The notes under the pieces: model-generated
What the model was told of the DNA's origin: nothing
Databases searched by the model: none
Seen by the model: only the letters and a program-made list of their open reading frames with translations
Position numbers and translations under genes: made by a program
In this document: positions 16,501-23,955 of the stretch, in pieces
Layout: every line of letters starts with the position of its first letter
Position numbering within the stretch: position 1 is the stretch's first letter
Assembly (NCBI GenBank): GCA_039916225.1
Contig: JBDSLU010000453.1
Span: forward strand, 1-35,249
Source: JBDSLU01 sp039916225
GTDB taxonomy: Bacteria; Acidobacteriota; Vicinamibacteria; Vicinamibacterales; Vicinamibacteraceae
Length of the DNA stretch: 35,249 nucleotides
Direction of reading: 5' to 3'

Positions 16501-16937
16501 TGCGCCGGCCCGACGCGGTCCCCGGCGTCGACCCGTTCATCAAGGACGGCGGGCTGCTGTTCCTCAACCCTGCCGCCTTCGCGACGCCGGCGCCGGGCAC
16601 CTTCGGCAACATGGAGCGCAACGCGATCCACGGCCCGGGCTCGAAGCAGGTCGACATGTTCTTCGCCAAGCACTTCAACGCCGGCGCCCGGCGCGACCTC
16701 GAGTTCCGCGCCGAGGTGTTCAACCTGTTCGACACGGTCAATTTCAGCAACCCGATCGGGACCCTGCCGCAGGCGATTCCGACCGCGGCGCTGAGCGAGG
16801 CGAACCGCGTCCAGCCCGGCCAGCCCTACACCGCGGCGGCGGCCGGCACCTTCGGTCGGCTCAGCAGCACGGTGGGCCGGACCGTCGGTCTCGGCACCCC
16901 GCGCCAAATCCAGTTCGCCGTCCGCTTCTCGTTCTAG
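13536..16937 (+). CDS. TonB-dependent receptor, Oar-like, second copy
   Basis: 1133-aa outer-membrane receptor. ATG 13536 follows AAAGGAG (13519-13525) and starts a good signal peptide (1-30, ending near VVA-ES). An in-frame GTG at 13488 is less likely. Residues about 33-120 form the carboxypeptidase-regulatory-like domain (GSFSGTVIDPSGSSVSGATV, then GRYVLTGLRPSVYTIKV). The plug region has LNLPVNGRQMSQLMLQAPG and EFRVESNNYPAEFGTGTGGQVSVVTKSG, a strong Oar-type signature. The long barrel ends in FAVRFSF with terminal Phe. It is only distantly similar to the receptor at 394, so it is not a recent tandem duplicate. There is no SusD partner and the ligand is unknown. Confidence 0.92.
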   Translation: MQHISQFGRTCVLAAALITALVSAPAIVVAESDGSFSGTVIDPSGSSVSGATVVAVNERTGEERVVVANGDGRYVLTGLRPSVYTIKVTFQGFAAVEYTGVQLAASQEFPLDLTLQAAGVTEAVTVKGNATAMDLSSARIGVNVTEREVLNLPVNGRQMSQLMLQAPGSQNAGTGTWNDVRFSGRANQQNVIKFDGVEGSAIIDAAPGNIAGQIASPFKLQASLENVQEFRVESNNYPAEFGTGTGGQVSVVTKSGSNQVSGSLFEYYRNDKFDAPNYFDSTRNADGSVIQELPKSALRQHQFGGSLGTPILKNRAFLFASYEGYRLDAGVNFVEAAPSAAAWSRAVPAIAALRPGFTAPGAVVLPGASANADFDIYQLQALETVEENSVSVRLDQRFNNQWSSYVRVFHDRGTQLRPEGVSGRTVKVTNNPTNAIFNVQGTLNAGLLTEFKVGFNAPKASIAGVAPVVNGIDFGNQAFNLSGSIANTGIAGQSASSGIVVPGGLVRANSATNGRAALYDPWSIALANTTTLVRGNHLTKLGVDARLIGMSFDQQGGTTYSFANLAAFLANTPSGIQYAGDISAPSVFNNGATGMRETRQQYFVAFAQDEWKLSPRLTLNYGLRYDYYTPLTVKDDLFVKFNLDTGTLDPNTVDLHGTKKNNIQPRVAATYNAGKTVLRGGFGVFVGPGQGEDLIQPIESDRVNTTLSTGPLLAFPIDTGALVANFTSNPNNRSYQPRAYAAEYNIPEKVYQYTASVQREFRDGLTATAAYVGSQGRNLFLRSVGNQIVDVVTNPTPASAAFVIREFSLVERNAAGQVTRVQNPYAEVDFKTSGGHDEYNAMMLSLNRRSASGLAMNVQYTLGRSRGTSGGSNEANTAGNNARTLDQFEYENGYNNFDVRHTFNLSVLYTVPFGHGRTFGADAGTLTQALLGGWDVGGIVNARSGLPVPVQIVRPDIVYQDATGSIFANPAAGRIAVINVPGGGASRNVRRPDAVPGVDPFIKDGGLLFLNPAAFATPAPGTFGNMERNAIHGPGSKQVDMFFAKHFNAGARRDLEFRAEVFNLFDTVNFSNPIGTLPQAIPTAALSEANRVQPGQPYTAAAAGTFGRLSSTVGRTVGLGTPRQIQFAVRFSF

Positions 16938-16944
16938 TGGGGCC

Positions 16945-16979
16945 TTGCTCGGAGCATGCTCGGAGCTTGCTCCGAGCAA
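16945..16979 (+). repeat. Nested inverted repeat after the second receptor
   Basis: TTGCTCGGAGC (16945-16955) and GCTCCGAGCAA (16969-16979) are perfect 11-bp inverted arms. A second direct copy of GCTCGGAGC sits between them, so the right arm can pair with either left copy. No T run follows, but TAGAAT (16984-16989) lies just downstream. It may be a terminator for the receptor, a switchable hairpin or an operator. Confidence 0.6.
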
Positions 16980-17004
16980 CTTGTAGAATCTGCGTACTTT
17001 TCGG

Positions 17005-17030
17005 AGAGGGCCGCCTGAGGGCGGCCCTCT
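17005..17030 (+). promoter_or_regulatory. Strong stem-loop upstream of the methyltransferase
   Basis: AGAGGGCCGCC (17005-17015) and GGCGGCCCTCT (17020-17030) form a perfect 11-bp stem with a TGAG tetraloop. There is no T tract on either strand, so classic termination is doubtful. It ends 30 nt before the methyltransferase ATG and would lie in that gene's leader if transcription starts after TAGAAT or TACTTT (16995-17000). Confidence 0.55.
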
Positions 17031-17060
17031 GCATGTACACTCGCGCCGATCGCGAACGTC

Positions 17061-17867
17061 ATGACCGAACGCATCGATCTTTTCGACAGCACCTACCAGC
17101 ACTTCACCGAGCAGGTCCTCGACGCCATCCGCAAGGAGACGTTCGGCACCGACATCGGCCAGAACAGCTGGCTGACCGTCGACGAATACGATCGGCTGCT
17201 GCCGCTGCTCGGCCTCGACGCCGGCTCGCACGTGCTCGAGGTCGCCAGCGGGTCGGGCGGCCCGGCCATCCATCTGGCGCGCACGACCGGCTGCCGCGTC
17301 ACCGGCGTCGACGCCAATGAGCGCGGCGTCGAGACCGCGGGTCGCCTGGCCGCCGCGGCCGGCGCCGGCGATCGCGTCCAGTTCCGTCAGGCCGACGCCA
17401 CCAGCCGCCTGCCCTACGACGACGGGGCCTTCGACGCGCTCCTCTGCATCGACTCGATGAACCACTTTCCGGATCGCGCCGGCGTGCTCGCCGAGTGGAG
17501 CCGCGTGCTGCGGCCCGGCGGCCGGTCGCTCTTCACCGACCCGGTGGTGATTTCCGGGCCGGTGACCAACGACGAACTGGCCCGGCGCAGCTCGATCGGA
17601 CTCTTCGTCTTTCTGCCGGCCGGCTTGAACGAGACGCTCATCGCGCAGAGCGGCCTGCGCCTGATCCACCAGGAAGACGTGACTGCCAACGCCGCGCTGG
17701 TGGCGGGCCGCTGGCACGCCGCCCGGGCCGCTCGACGCGAGGCCCTGTTGACGATCGAAGGCGAGGCCCGTTTCGCGGGCCTGCAGACCTTCTTTCGCAC
17801 CGTGCACGACCTGACCCGTGAGCGGCGGCTGTCGCGGATCGCCTACGTCGTCGAGAAGCCGGCCTGA
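17061..17867 (+). CDS. Class I SAM-dependent methyltransferase
   Basis: 268-aa cytoplasmic Rossmann-fold methyltransferase. Motif I VLEVASGSGGPAIHLA (58-73) binds S-adenosylmethionine. VTGVDANERGVETA is the acidic motif II, FRQADATSRLPYDDGAFDALLCIDSMNHFPDR gives motifs III-IV, and LRPGGRSLFTDPVV is motif V/post. The N-terminal segment DLFDSTYQHF and the variable C-terminus define substrate, which I cannot name; small-molecule O- or C-methylation is typical of this group. No strong Shine-Dalgarno precedes the ATG. It converges on the haloperoxidase relic with only 10 bp between stops. Confidence 0.9.
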   Translation: MTERIDLFDSTYQHFTEQVLDAIRKETFGTDIGQNSWLTVDEYDRLLPLLGLDAGSHVLEVASGSGGPAIHLARTTGCRVTGVDANERGVETAGRLAAAAGAGDRVQFRQADATSRLPYDDGAFDALLCIDSMNHFPDRAGVLAEWSRVLRPGGRSLFTDPVVISGPVTNDELARRSSIGLFVFLPAGLNETLIAQSGLRLIHQEDVTANAALVAGRWHAARAARREALLTIEGEARFAGLQTFFRTVHDLTRERRLSRIAYVVEKPA

Positions 17868-17877
17868 AAACGGCCCT

Positions 17878-19241
17878 TCAGCGCAGCGGCCGGAAGGCGT
17901 TCGTGAACACGTAGTCGGCGATCCGCCGGCCCTGCGCGATGCCTGCCGTCTTGTCGAACGACCAGTGGATGCCCAGGTAGATGCGGCTCTGTCCGTTCTC
18001 CTCCTCGGCCTGCGACAGCTTCCGGAAGCTGCGCGGCAGCAGAGGCCTGATGGCGCCGTTGCTGCCGACGGTCACGCCATTGAGCTACCGACGCCCGACG
18101 GCCCGGTACCGGGATCGGCCTCGCGAATCGCCGTCACCGGTCGCCACAGCTTGTAGAAGTACTTCGACTCCCAGATGGCGATGCCGGCGTCGGACATCGC
18201 GACGTTGGCGAGCGCGAACAGGCGGGCCTGATCGACGACGTCCGATCGCATCTCGGTGGCAATCACCTCGAGCAGTTGGTTGTAGAGCCGGGGCGGCGCG
18301 CAGAGCGATGGTGTGCCGTCGTAGGCCCAGTAGAGACCGATCAGCGCCTGATTCGGCGTTCGCAGCGTGGGCGTGACGATCCCGTCGCCGCCCAGCTTCT
18401 TCACCTCGTTGTAGGCGGCCGCGTAGGCCGGGCTCCAGAGCGGCGGCGGCGCCGGCGCCCGGAAGGCCTTGCCCGATGGCAGCACGAACGGACGCACGCT
18501 GCCCCACTTCGCGCCGAGCGCGGGCGGCAGCAGGCTGATCGGATCCTGACGCCACTCGCCGGCGCCAGTGCCGGCAATGTAGCCGACGCCGTAGAGCGGC
18601 TCGGCGTGGTTCGAGCCGTCGTCGCGCACCTTGGACAGGATGGCGGCTGCGACCAGCTTGCCGAGCAGGATGCCGGCCTGCTTGGCGTTGCCGTTCGGCA
18701 TCTGCGCCAGGTCGGCGGCGAGCAGTTGATCGCAATGCGCCTTCTGCGACGGATAGAGCGACACCAGCGTGTCGTGCGCGGTCTGCGCCAGCGCCGCGTC
18801 CATCGAGGCGGCCGGGCCGACGACCGGCGCGCGCAGATAGCTCTCGTAGCGCCGATCGATCGCGTTCACCACTTCGAACATCGCGATGCGGACGATGGCC
18901 ATCGCGCGACTGGCGCGACCGGGCCCGAGGTGATGACCGAACGTGTGTGGATCGCCGACGCCGGCCGGCGCGTGATCCAGGCCGCTCGAATCGATGGCGA
19001 CGTGACTCCAGTAATGCAACCGGTCGAGGGTGTTGGCCGGCAGAGGCGACGGTGTCGTCGTGGTCGCCGTCTCCACGCGGACGCGCGCCGCGGCCGTCGA
19101 TGCCGCATCGCGGCCCCACCATGCGTCGAAGGAGGGGGTCTGTGTCGCGGCGACGCCGCCGGCGACGCCGACCGTGGCAATCCCCGTGAGGACGAGAGCC
19201 CAGGTACGCAACGCTCCGACGCGCAGGCCATGTGCAGCCAT
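17878..19241 (-). pseudogene. Vanadium-dependent haloperoxidase / PAP2 relic with internal deletion and frameshift
   Basis: ATG 19241 (AGGAGG 4 nt upstream) opens a signal-bearing protein of 389 aa that ends at 18072. It carries the family's N-terminal region through YFYKLWRPVTAIREADPGTG, then stops after GPSGVGSSMA. The family's C-terminus follows in another frame at 18084-17878 (LNGVTVGSNGAIRP, then SRIYLGIHWSFD). Between these, full-length relatives have about 65-80 residues with the PPFPxYxSGH box, including vanadate-binding and catalytic residues; all of it is absent. A deletion not divisible by three at about 18082-18100 explains both the loss and the frameshift. A CCCGGTACCGGG palindrome (18102-18113) adjoins the junction. 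The product is almost certainly inactive as a haloperoxidase, unless the gap is an assembly collapse. Confidence 0.85.
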
Positions 19242-19314
19242 GCGACCTCCTGATGAAAGGCGAGGGTTCCGATCGGTCAGGCAGGGGGAGCGTCGGCGCG
19301 ACCGGAGGCCGGCG

Positions 19315-19343
19315 AGTATCGCGCCCGCGATCGAGGGCGTCAA
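19315..19343 (-). promoter_or_regulatory. Promoter of the haloperoxidase relic
   Basis: On the minus strand TTGACG (19343-19338), a 17-bp spacer and GATACT (19320-19315) make a good sigma-70-type promoter. The leader to ATG 19241 would be about 67 nt and contains the AGGAGG. It suggests the broken gene may still be transcribed. Confidence 0.55.
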
Positions 19344-19366
19344 CGCCACTCTCGTCGAGTCGGCCG

Positions 19367-19372
19367 TATACT
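19367..19372 (+). promoter_or_regulatory. Putative -10 box of the ribose operon
   Basis: TATACT is a near-consensus -10 hexamer 54 nt upstream of the ribokinase GTG at 19427. No convincing -35 lies 17 bp upstream, so an activator may be needed. It is back-to-back with the haloperoxidase promoter (-35 boundary about 24 bp away). Confidence 0.4.
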
Positions 19373-19426
19373 CCGCTCGCGCGTTCTCACGTCGAGGGCG
19401 GCACGCTGACGTCCGAGGGCATCCGA

Positions 19427-20365
19427 GTGGCAAAGGTCGTGGTCGTCGGCAGCACCAACACCGACATGACGGTCCGGGTCTCGCGCCTGCCGTCGCCTGG
19501 TGAAACCGTGACCGGCGGCGACTTTCGCGTCACCGGTGGTGGCAAGGGCGCCAACCAGGCGGTGGCGGCGGCGCGGGCCGGCGCGCCGGTCGTGTTCGTC
19601 ACCGCGCTCGGCACCGACGACATCGGCGATCGCGCCGTCGCGAACCTGGCCGCCGAAGGCATCGACGTGCGCTTCGTACGACGGATCCCTGGTGCCGCCT
19701 CGGGGATCGCCCTGATTCTGGTCGACGCTGCCGGAGAGAACGTCATTGCCGTCGCCTCCGGCGCCAACGCCGAGCTTCAGCCGGGCGACCTCGCAGCGCT
19801 CGAGACGATCGTCGAGCCCGGCGACGTCGTGCTGGTGCAGCTCGAGATTGCCCTCGCCACCGTGCAGGCCGCGGCCACCCTGGCGCGCCGGCGTCAGGCG
19901 CGCCTGATTCTCAACCCCGCACCGGCCCAGCCGCTGCCGGACGCGCTCCTGGCGACGGTGGGGCTGTTGACGCCCAACGAGCATGAAGTCGCCGCGCTCA
20001 CCGGGCTCGAGGGCGGTGCCGTGGGCGCGTGGCCGACGATCGCGCGGTCGCTGCATGACCGCGGCGTGCCCGAGGTGGTGATCACGCTCGGCGCCGCCGG
20101 CGCCTTCGTCTCCGGTCCCGGTGGCGCGGCGCACCTGCCGGCGTTCGCGGTCGACGCCGTCGACACTACGGCCGCTGGCGACGTCTTCAACGGCGCCCTC
20201 GCCGTGGCGCTGATCGAGGGGCGCTCGACGATCGATGCCGCGCGGTTCGCCAGCGCCGCCGCGGCGATCTCCGTCACCCGACATGGGGCGCGCGCCTCGG
20301 CACCGCATCGCGCCGAGATCGACGCCTGGCTGCAGCTCCAGCCGTCGCCGACGGCCAGTTCCTGA
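19427..20365 (+). CDS. rbsK: Ribokinase
   Basis: 312-aa PfkB-family sugar kinase that phosphorylates D-ribose to ribose 5-phosphate with ATP. The GTG at 19427 follows GAGGG (19415-19419) and begins directly at the first beta-strand VAKVVVVGSTNTDMTV. The substrate motif GGGKGANQAVAAARAG (about 42-57) and the C-terminal DTTAAGDVFNGALAVAL, holding the catalytic Asp and anion hole, are both intact. NPAPAQPLP and LTPNEHEVAALTG are the usual ribokinase middle motifs. Length is typical. It heads a five-gene operon with a ribose-type ABC importer, which supports ribose or a related pentose as substrate. Confidence 0.92.
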   Translation: MAKVVVVGSTNTDMTVRVSRLPSPGETVTGGDFRVTGGGKGANQAVAAARAGAPVVFVTALGTDDIGDRAVANLAAEGIDVRFVRRIPGAASGIALILVDAAGENVIAVASGANAELQPGDLAALETIVEPGDVVLVQLEIALATVQAAATLARRRQARLILNPAPAQPLPDALLATVGLLTPNEHEVAALTGLEGGAVGAWPTIARSLHDRGVPEVVITLGAAGAFVSGPGGAAHLPAFAVDAVDTTAAGDVFNGALAVALIEGRSTIDAARFASAAAAISVTRHGARASAPHRAEIDAWLQLQPSPTASS

Positions 20366-20412
20366 GCCGCGGCCGGCCGGCCCCTGCGAGTCCCAGCCCG
20401 AGACGAGTCACC

Positions 20413-21396
20413 ATGCCCATCCTGCTCCGTTCCCACGCGCTGCGCCCACTCCGCGTCGCGCTCGGTGCCCTCGCGGCGGCTTGTCTGGTGACCGCCTGCG
20501 GCGGTGATCCGTCGCCCGCGTCCGGGCCGGCCGCGAAGAAAGGTCCGCCGCGGGTCGCGCTGGTGATGAAGTCGCTCGCCAACGAGTTCTTCGTGACGAT
20601 GGCCGACGGCGCCAAGGCCCACCAGGCGGCCAGCAACGGCGCCTACACGCTGATCGTGAACGGCATCCGCAACGAGAGCGACCTGTCGCAGCAAGTGGCG
20701 CTGGTCGAGCAGATGATGGCCCAGGGCGTCGATGCGATTGTCATCGCGCCGGCCGATTCGCGGGCGCTGGTGCCGGTACTGGCCAAGGCGCTGCGGCAGA
20801 AGCTGGTCGTCGTCAACATCGACAACAAGCTCGATGACGCCACCCTGAAGCTGGCCGGCATCGATGTGCCGTTCGTCGGCCCCGACAATCGCGCCGGGGC
20901 CAAGGCGGTGGGCCTGGCCGTGGCTCCGAGGTTACCGCGCGACAGCAAAGTCGCGATCCTCGAAGGCATCCCGACGGCGTTCAACGCGCAGCAGCGTCGT
21001 CTCGGTTTCGAGGACGCCATGCGCGAGGCCGGCATGACGGTGGTCTCGGTGCAGAGCGCGCACTGGGAGCAGGATGAAGCCAACACCATTGCCGCGGCGC
21101 TGCTGCGCGAGCACCCCGACCTGGCCGCCATCCTCGCCAGCAACGACAACATGGCGCTCGGCGCCGCCGCCGCGGTGCGTCAGGCCGGCCGCATCGGCAC
21201 GACCGTCGTCGCCGGCTTCGACAACATCGCGGCCGTGCAGCAACTGCTGAAGGAAGGACGCATCGCCGCCACCGCCGACCAGCACGGCGACAAGCTGGCG
21301 GTCTACGGTATCGAGTACGCGCTGACGATCCTCAAGGGCGAGACGACGCCGCAGGATCGCCAGACGCCGGTCGACGTGGTCGCCGCGCCGAAATGA
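20413..21396 (+). CDS. Sugar ABC transporter substrate-binding lipoprotein (RbsB-like)
   Basis: 327-aa periplasmic binding protein, type I fold. The signal ends in LVTACGG with lipidatable Cys29. The first lobe begins PRVALVMKSLANEFFVTMADGAKAHQ and has NESDLSQQVALVEQMMAQGVDAIVIAPADS, a clear RbsB/LacI-type pattern. The hinge and second lobe include VVNIDNKLDD, FVGPDNRAGAKAVG, ILEGIPTAFNAQQRRLGFEDAMRE and ASNDNMALGAAAAVRQAG. It delivers sugar to the permease encoded at 22973. The stop overlaps the ATG of the ATPase gene (ATGA), so synthesis is coupled. Ribose specificity is inferred from the neighbouring ribokinase. Confidence 0.92.
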   Translation: MPILLRSHALRPLRVALGALAAACLVTACGGDPSPASGPAAKKGPPRVALVMKSLANEFFVTMADGAKAHQAASNGAYTLIVNGIRNESDLSQQVALVEQMMAQGVDAIVIAPADSRALVPVLAKALRQKLVVVNIDNKLDDATLKLAGIDVPFVGPDNRAGAKAVGLAVAPRLPRDSKVAILEGIPTAFNAQQRRLGFEDAMREAGMTVVSVQSAHWEQDEANTIAAALLREHPDLAAILASNDNMALGAAAAVRQAGRIGTTVVAGFDNIAAVQQLLKEGRIAATADQHGDKLAVYGIEYALTILKGETTPQDRQTPVDVVAAPK

Positions 21397-22976
21397 CCGA
21401 GCCGGGGACCACGGCGGCTGCGGCGGCGCCGCTGGTGCGGCTGCGCGGCATCGGCAAGCGCTACGCCGCGCCGGTGCTGGCCGACATCGAGCTGTCGCTG
21501 CAGTCCGGCGAGATCCACGCGCTGATGGGCGCCAACGGCGCCGGCAAGTCGACGCTGTCGAAGATCGTGAGCGGCCTGATCGCCCCCGATAGCGGGGCGA
21601 TGCATCTGGCCGGAGAACCGTATCGGCCGCGCAACCGGCGCGACGCGCAGCGCGCCGGCGTCCAGATCGTGCTCCAGGAGCTGAACCTGATCCCGACGCT
21701 CAGCGTCGCCGAGAACCTGTTCCTGGCCGATCTGCCGCACCGGGTTGGCGTCGTCGCGACGCGTGCCTTGCGGACCCAGGCCATCGCCGCGTTGCGGATG
21801 GTCGGCCTCGATACGCTCGACCCGGATCTGCCAGCCGGCCGGCTCGGCGTCGGCCAGCAGCAGCTGGTCGCCTTGGCGGCGGCCTTCGCGCAGCCCTGCC
21901 GCGTGCTGATCCTCGACGAGCCGACCGCCGCCCTGACCGACGCCGAAATCGGCCGCGCCTTCGATCACCTGCGCCGCCTCGCCGCGTCGGGCACGGCCAT
22001 CCTCTACATCAGCCATCGGCTCGAGGAGATCCGCCGCCTCTGCCACCGCATCACGATCCTGCGCGATGGCCGGATCGTCGGCGAGCGCGACGCCAGTCAG
22101 GCATCGCTCGACGAGTTGGTCGGGCTGATGGTGGGGGAGGGCGTCCTGGCGCGCAGCACGCACGCATCCGGCGCTACCGGAGCCGTCGCCTTGCGCGTCG
22201 AAGGCCTGACCCGCGGCCGGCTGCCGCGCGACGTCGGCTTCACGGTGCGGCACGGCGAGATCCTGGGGCTGGCGGGTCTCGTCGGCTCCGGCCGGAGCGA
22301 GACGCTGCGGGCCATCGTCGGCGCCGATCGGCCGACAGCGGGCCGGATCTCGCGAGACGACGGGCCGCCACTGGATATCCGCTCGCCGCGGGATGCCGTA
22401 CGTGCCGGCATCGGCTTCGTTCCCGAAGATCGCAGGACGCAGGGCTTGTGCCTCACCCAGTCGCTCCGCGCCAACCTGACGCTGGCGGTGCTGCCGCGGC
22501 TCGCCCGCGGCGGCTGGATCGACACCCGGCGCGAAAACGCGACGGCCGAGGCGATCCGCGAGCAGTTCGCCATCCGCAGCCAGTCGATCGACCAGCCGGT
22601 CGCCGAGCTGAGCGGCGGCAACCAGCAGAAGGCGCTGATCGGCCGTTGGCTGCTGCGCGGCGCCGACGTGTTGCTGATCGACGAGCCGACGCGCGGCATC
22701 GACGTCGGCGCCAAGCAGACGGTCCACGCCGCGCTGCGCGACCTGGCGGCGCGGGGCAAGGCGCTGGTCGTCGTGTCGAGTGAGCTGCCCGAACTGATGG
22801 CGCTGTGCGACCGCATCGCCGTGTTGTCGGACGGGCAACTGGTGGCGACTTTCGATCGGCGCGACTTCGACGAAGCCGCGATCACGGCGGCGGCCTTCAG
22901 CGCCTACCAGGCGTCGGCGACCGGCGAGGCCCGCCACCCGCTGGCGGCGCCGCCCTCCACTCCGGAGGCGCGGTGA
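21393..22976 (+). CDS. Sugar ABC transporter ATP-binding protein with two ATPase domains (RbsA-like)
   Basis: 527-aa cytoplasmic ATPase of the ribose/xylose importer family. Domain 1 has Walker A GANGAGKST (47-55), signature LGVGQQQLVALAAAFA and Walker B VLILDEPTAAL. Domain 2 begins near residue 270 with GLVGSGRSE in place of a canonical Walker A, as is normal in this family. It continues with signature ELSGGNQQKALIGRWL and Walker B VLLIDEPTRGIDVGAKQ. Both junctions overlap neighbours by 4 nt (ATGA before, GTGA after), indicating one translationally coupled unit. Confidence 0.94.
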   Translation: MTEPGTTAAAAAPLVRLRGIGKRYAAPVLADIELSLQSGEIHALMGANGAGKSTLSKIVSGLIAPDSGAMHLAGEPYRPRNRRDAQRAGVQIVLQELNLIPTLSVAENLFLADLPHRVGVVATRALRTQAIAALRMVGLDTLDPDLPAGRLGVGQQQLVALAAAFAQPCRVLILDEPTAALTDAEIGRAFDHLRRLAASGTAILYISHRLEEIRRLCHRITILRDGRIVGERDASQASLDELVGLMVGEGVLARSTHASGATGAVALRVEGLTRGRLPRDVGFTVRHGEILGLAGLVGSGRSETLRAIVGADRPTAGRISRDDGPPLDIRSPRDAVRAGIGFVPEDRRTQGLCLTQSLRANLTLAVLPRLARGGWIDTRRENATAEAIREQFAIRSQSIDQPVAELSGGNQQKALIGRWLLRGADVLLIDEPTRGIDVGAKQTVHAALRDLAARGKALVVVSSELPELMALCDRIAVLSDGQLVATFDRRDFDEAAITAAAFSAYQASATGEARHPLAAPPSTPEAR

Positions 22977-23935
22977 CCGCGCCCCGACGTCCGCGCGCCT
23001 TCGCCGAATACCTCGGTCTGATCGGCGTGCTCGTTGCCCTGGTGGCCCTCTTCGCGACGGCGACCGACCACTTCCTGAGCCCGCTGACGTTCACGACGCT
23101 GGCCAACCAGATTCCGGCGCTGACCGTGATCGCCGTCGGCCTGACGTTGGTGTTGATTGCCGGCGGCATCGACCTGTCGGTCGGCTCGGTGCTGGCGCTC
23201 GGCTCGGCGGTGCTGGCGATCGCCCTCGTCGAGTGGCGCCTTCCGCTGCCGCTGGCCATCGGCGTCTGTCTGGCCGTCGGCGTGGCGGCCGGCGCGCTCA
23301 GCGGCTTCGTCACCGTGCGCTGGGCGGTGCCCTCGTTCATCGTCACCGTCGGCATGCTCGAAGCGGCCCGCGGCACGGCCTATCTCGTGACCGGATCGCG
23401 GTCGGTGTACGTCGGCGGCAGCATCGGCGCCATCGGCACGCCGCTGCCTGGGCTCGGCCTCTCGCCGGCATTCCTGGTCGCCGTGCTCGTGGTGGTGGCC
23501 GGTCAGCTGCTGCTGGTGCGGACGGTCTTCGGCCGCTATCTCGTCGCCATCGGCACCAACGCCGAGGCGGTGCGTCTGTCCGGGATCGATCCGCGCCCGG
23601 TCGTGGCGGCGGTGTTCGCCCTGTCGGGGGCGCTCGCTGGCCTGGCCGGTGTCTTCCATCTCGCCTATCTCGAGTCCGCCGATCCCAACAGCGGCATCGG
23701 TCTCGAGCTGTCGGCCGTCGCCGCCGTCGTCATCGGCGGCACCAGCCTGATGGGCGGCCGCGGCTCCGTGATCAGCAGCTTCCTCGGGGTCCTGATCATC
23801 GCCGTGCTGCAAAGCGGGCTGGCGCAGGCTGGCGCCACCGAGCCGGCCAAGCGCATCGTCACCGGCGGCGTCATCGTCGGCGCGGTGATCCTCGACGCCT
23901 GGCGCCGTGCTACCTTGCTCGACCGCCGCTCGTGA
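22973..23935 (+). CDS. Sugar ABC transporter permease (RbsC-like)
   Basis: 320-aa inner-membrane permease with about eight to ten hydrophobic helices. GTG 22973 overlaps the ATPase TGA. Family signatures include TVIAVGLTLVLIAGGIDLSVG near residue 45, the central GRYLVAIGTNAEAVRLSGIDPRPV loop that contacts the ATPase, and SGIGLELSAVAAVVIGGTSLMGGRGSVI in the C-terminal half. It forms the homodimeric channel with the double ATPase and receives sugar from the lipoprotein. The length matches RbsC. Confidence 0.94.
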   Translation: MTAPRRPRAFAEYLGLIGVLVALVALFATATDHFLSPLTFTTLANQIPALTVIAVGLTLVLIAGGIDLSVGSVLALGSAVLAIALVEWRLPLPLAIGVCLAVGVAAGALSGFVTVRWAVPSFIVTVGMLEAARGTAYLVTGSRSVYVGGSIGAIGTPLPGLGLSPAFLVAVLVVVAGQLLLVRTVFGRYLVAIGTNAEAVRLSGIDPRPVVAAVFALSGALAGLAGVFHLAYLESADPNSGIGLELSAVAAVVIGGTSLMGGRGSVISSFLGVLIIAVLQSGLAQAGATEPAKRIVTGGVIVGAVILDAWRRATLLDRRS

Positions 23936-23955
23936 CCCAGCCACGGAGACCGTCC

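Noticed and set aside
394..16937. The two receptors as a recent duplication
   Set aside because: They share domain order but little sequence identity by eye, including signal, plug and barrel segments.
14565..17807. Very long minus-strand open frame opposite the second receptor and methyltransferase
   Set aside because: It spans two clearly real plus-strand genes, is low in complexity and has no motif.
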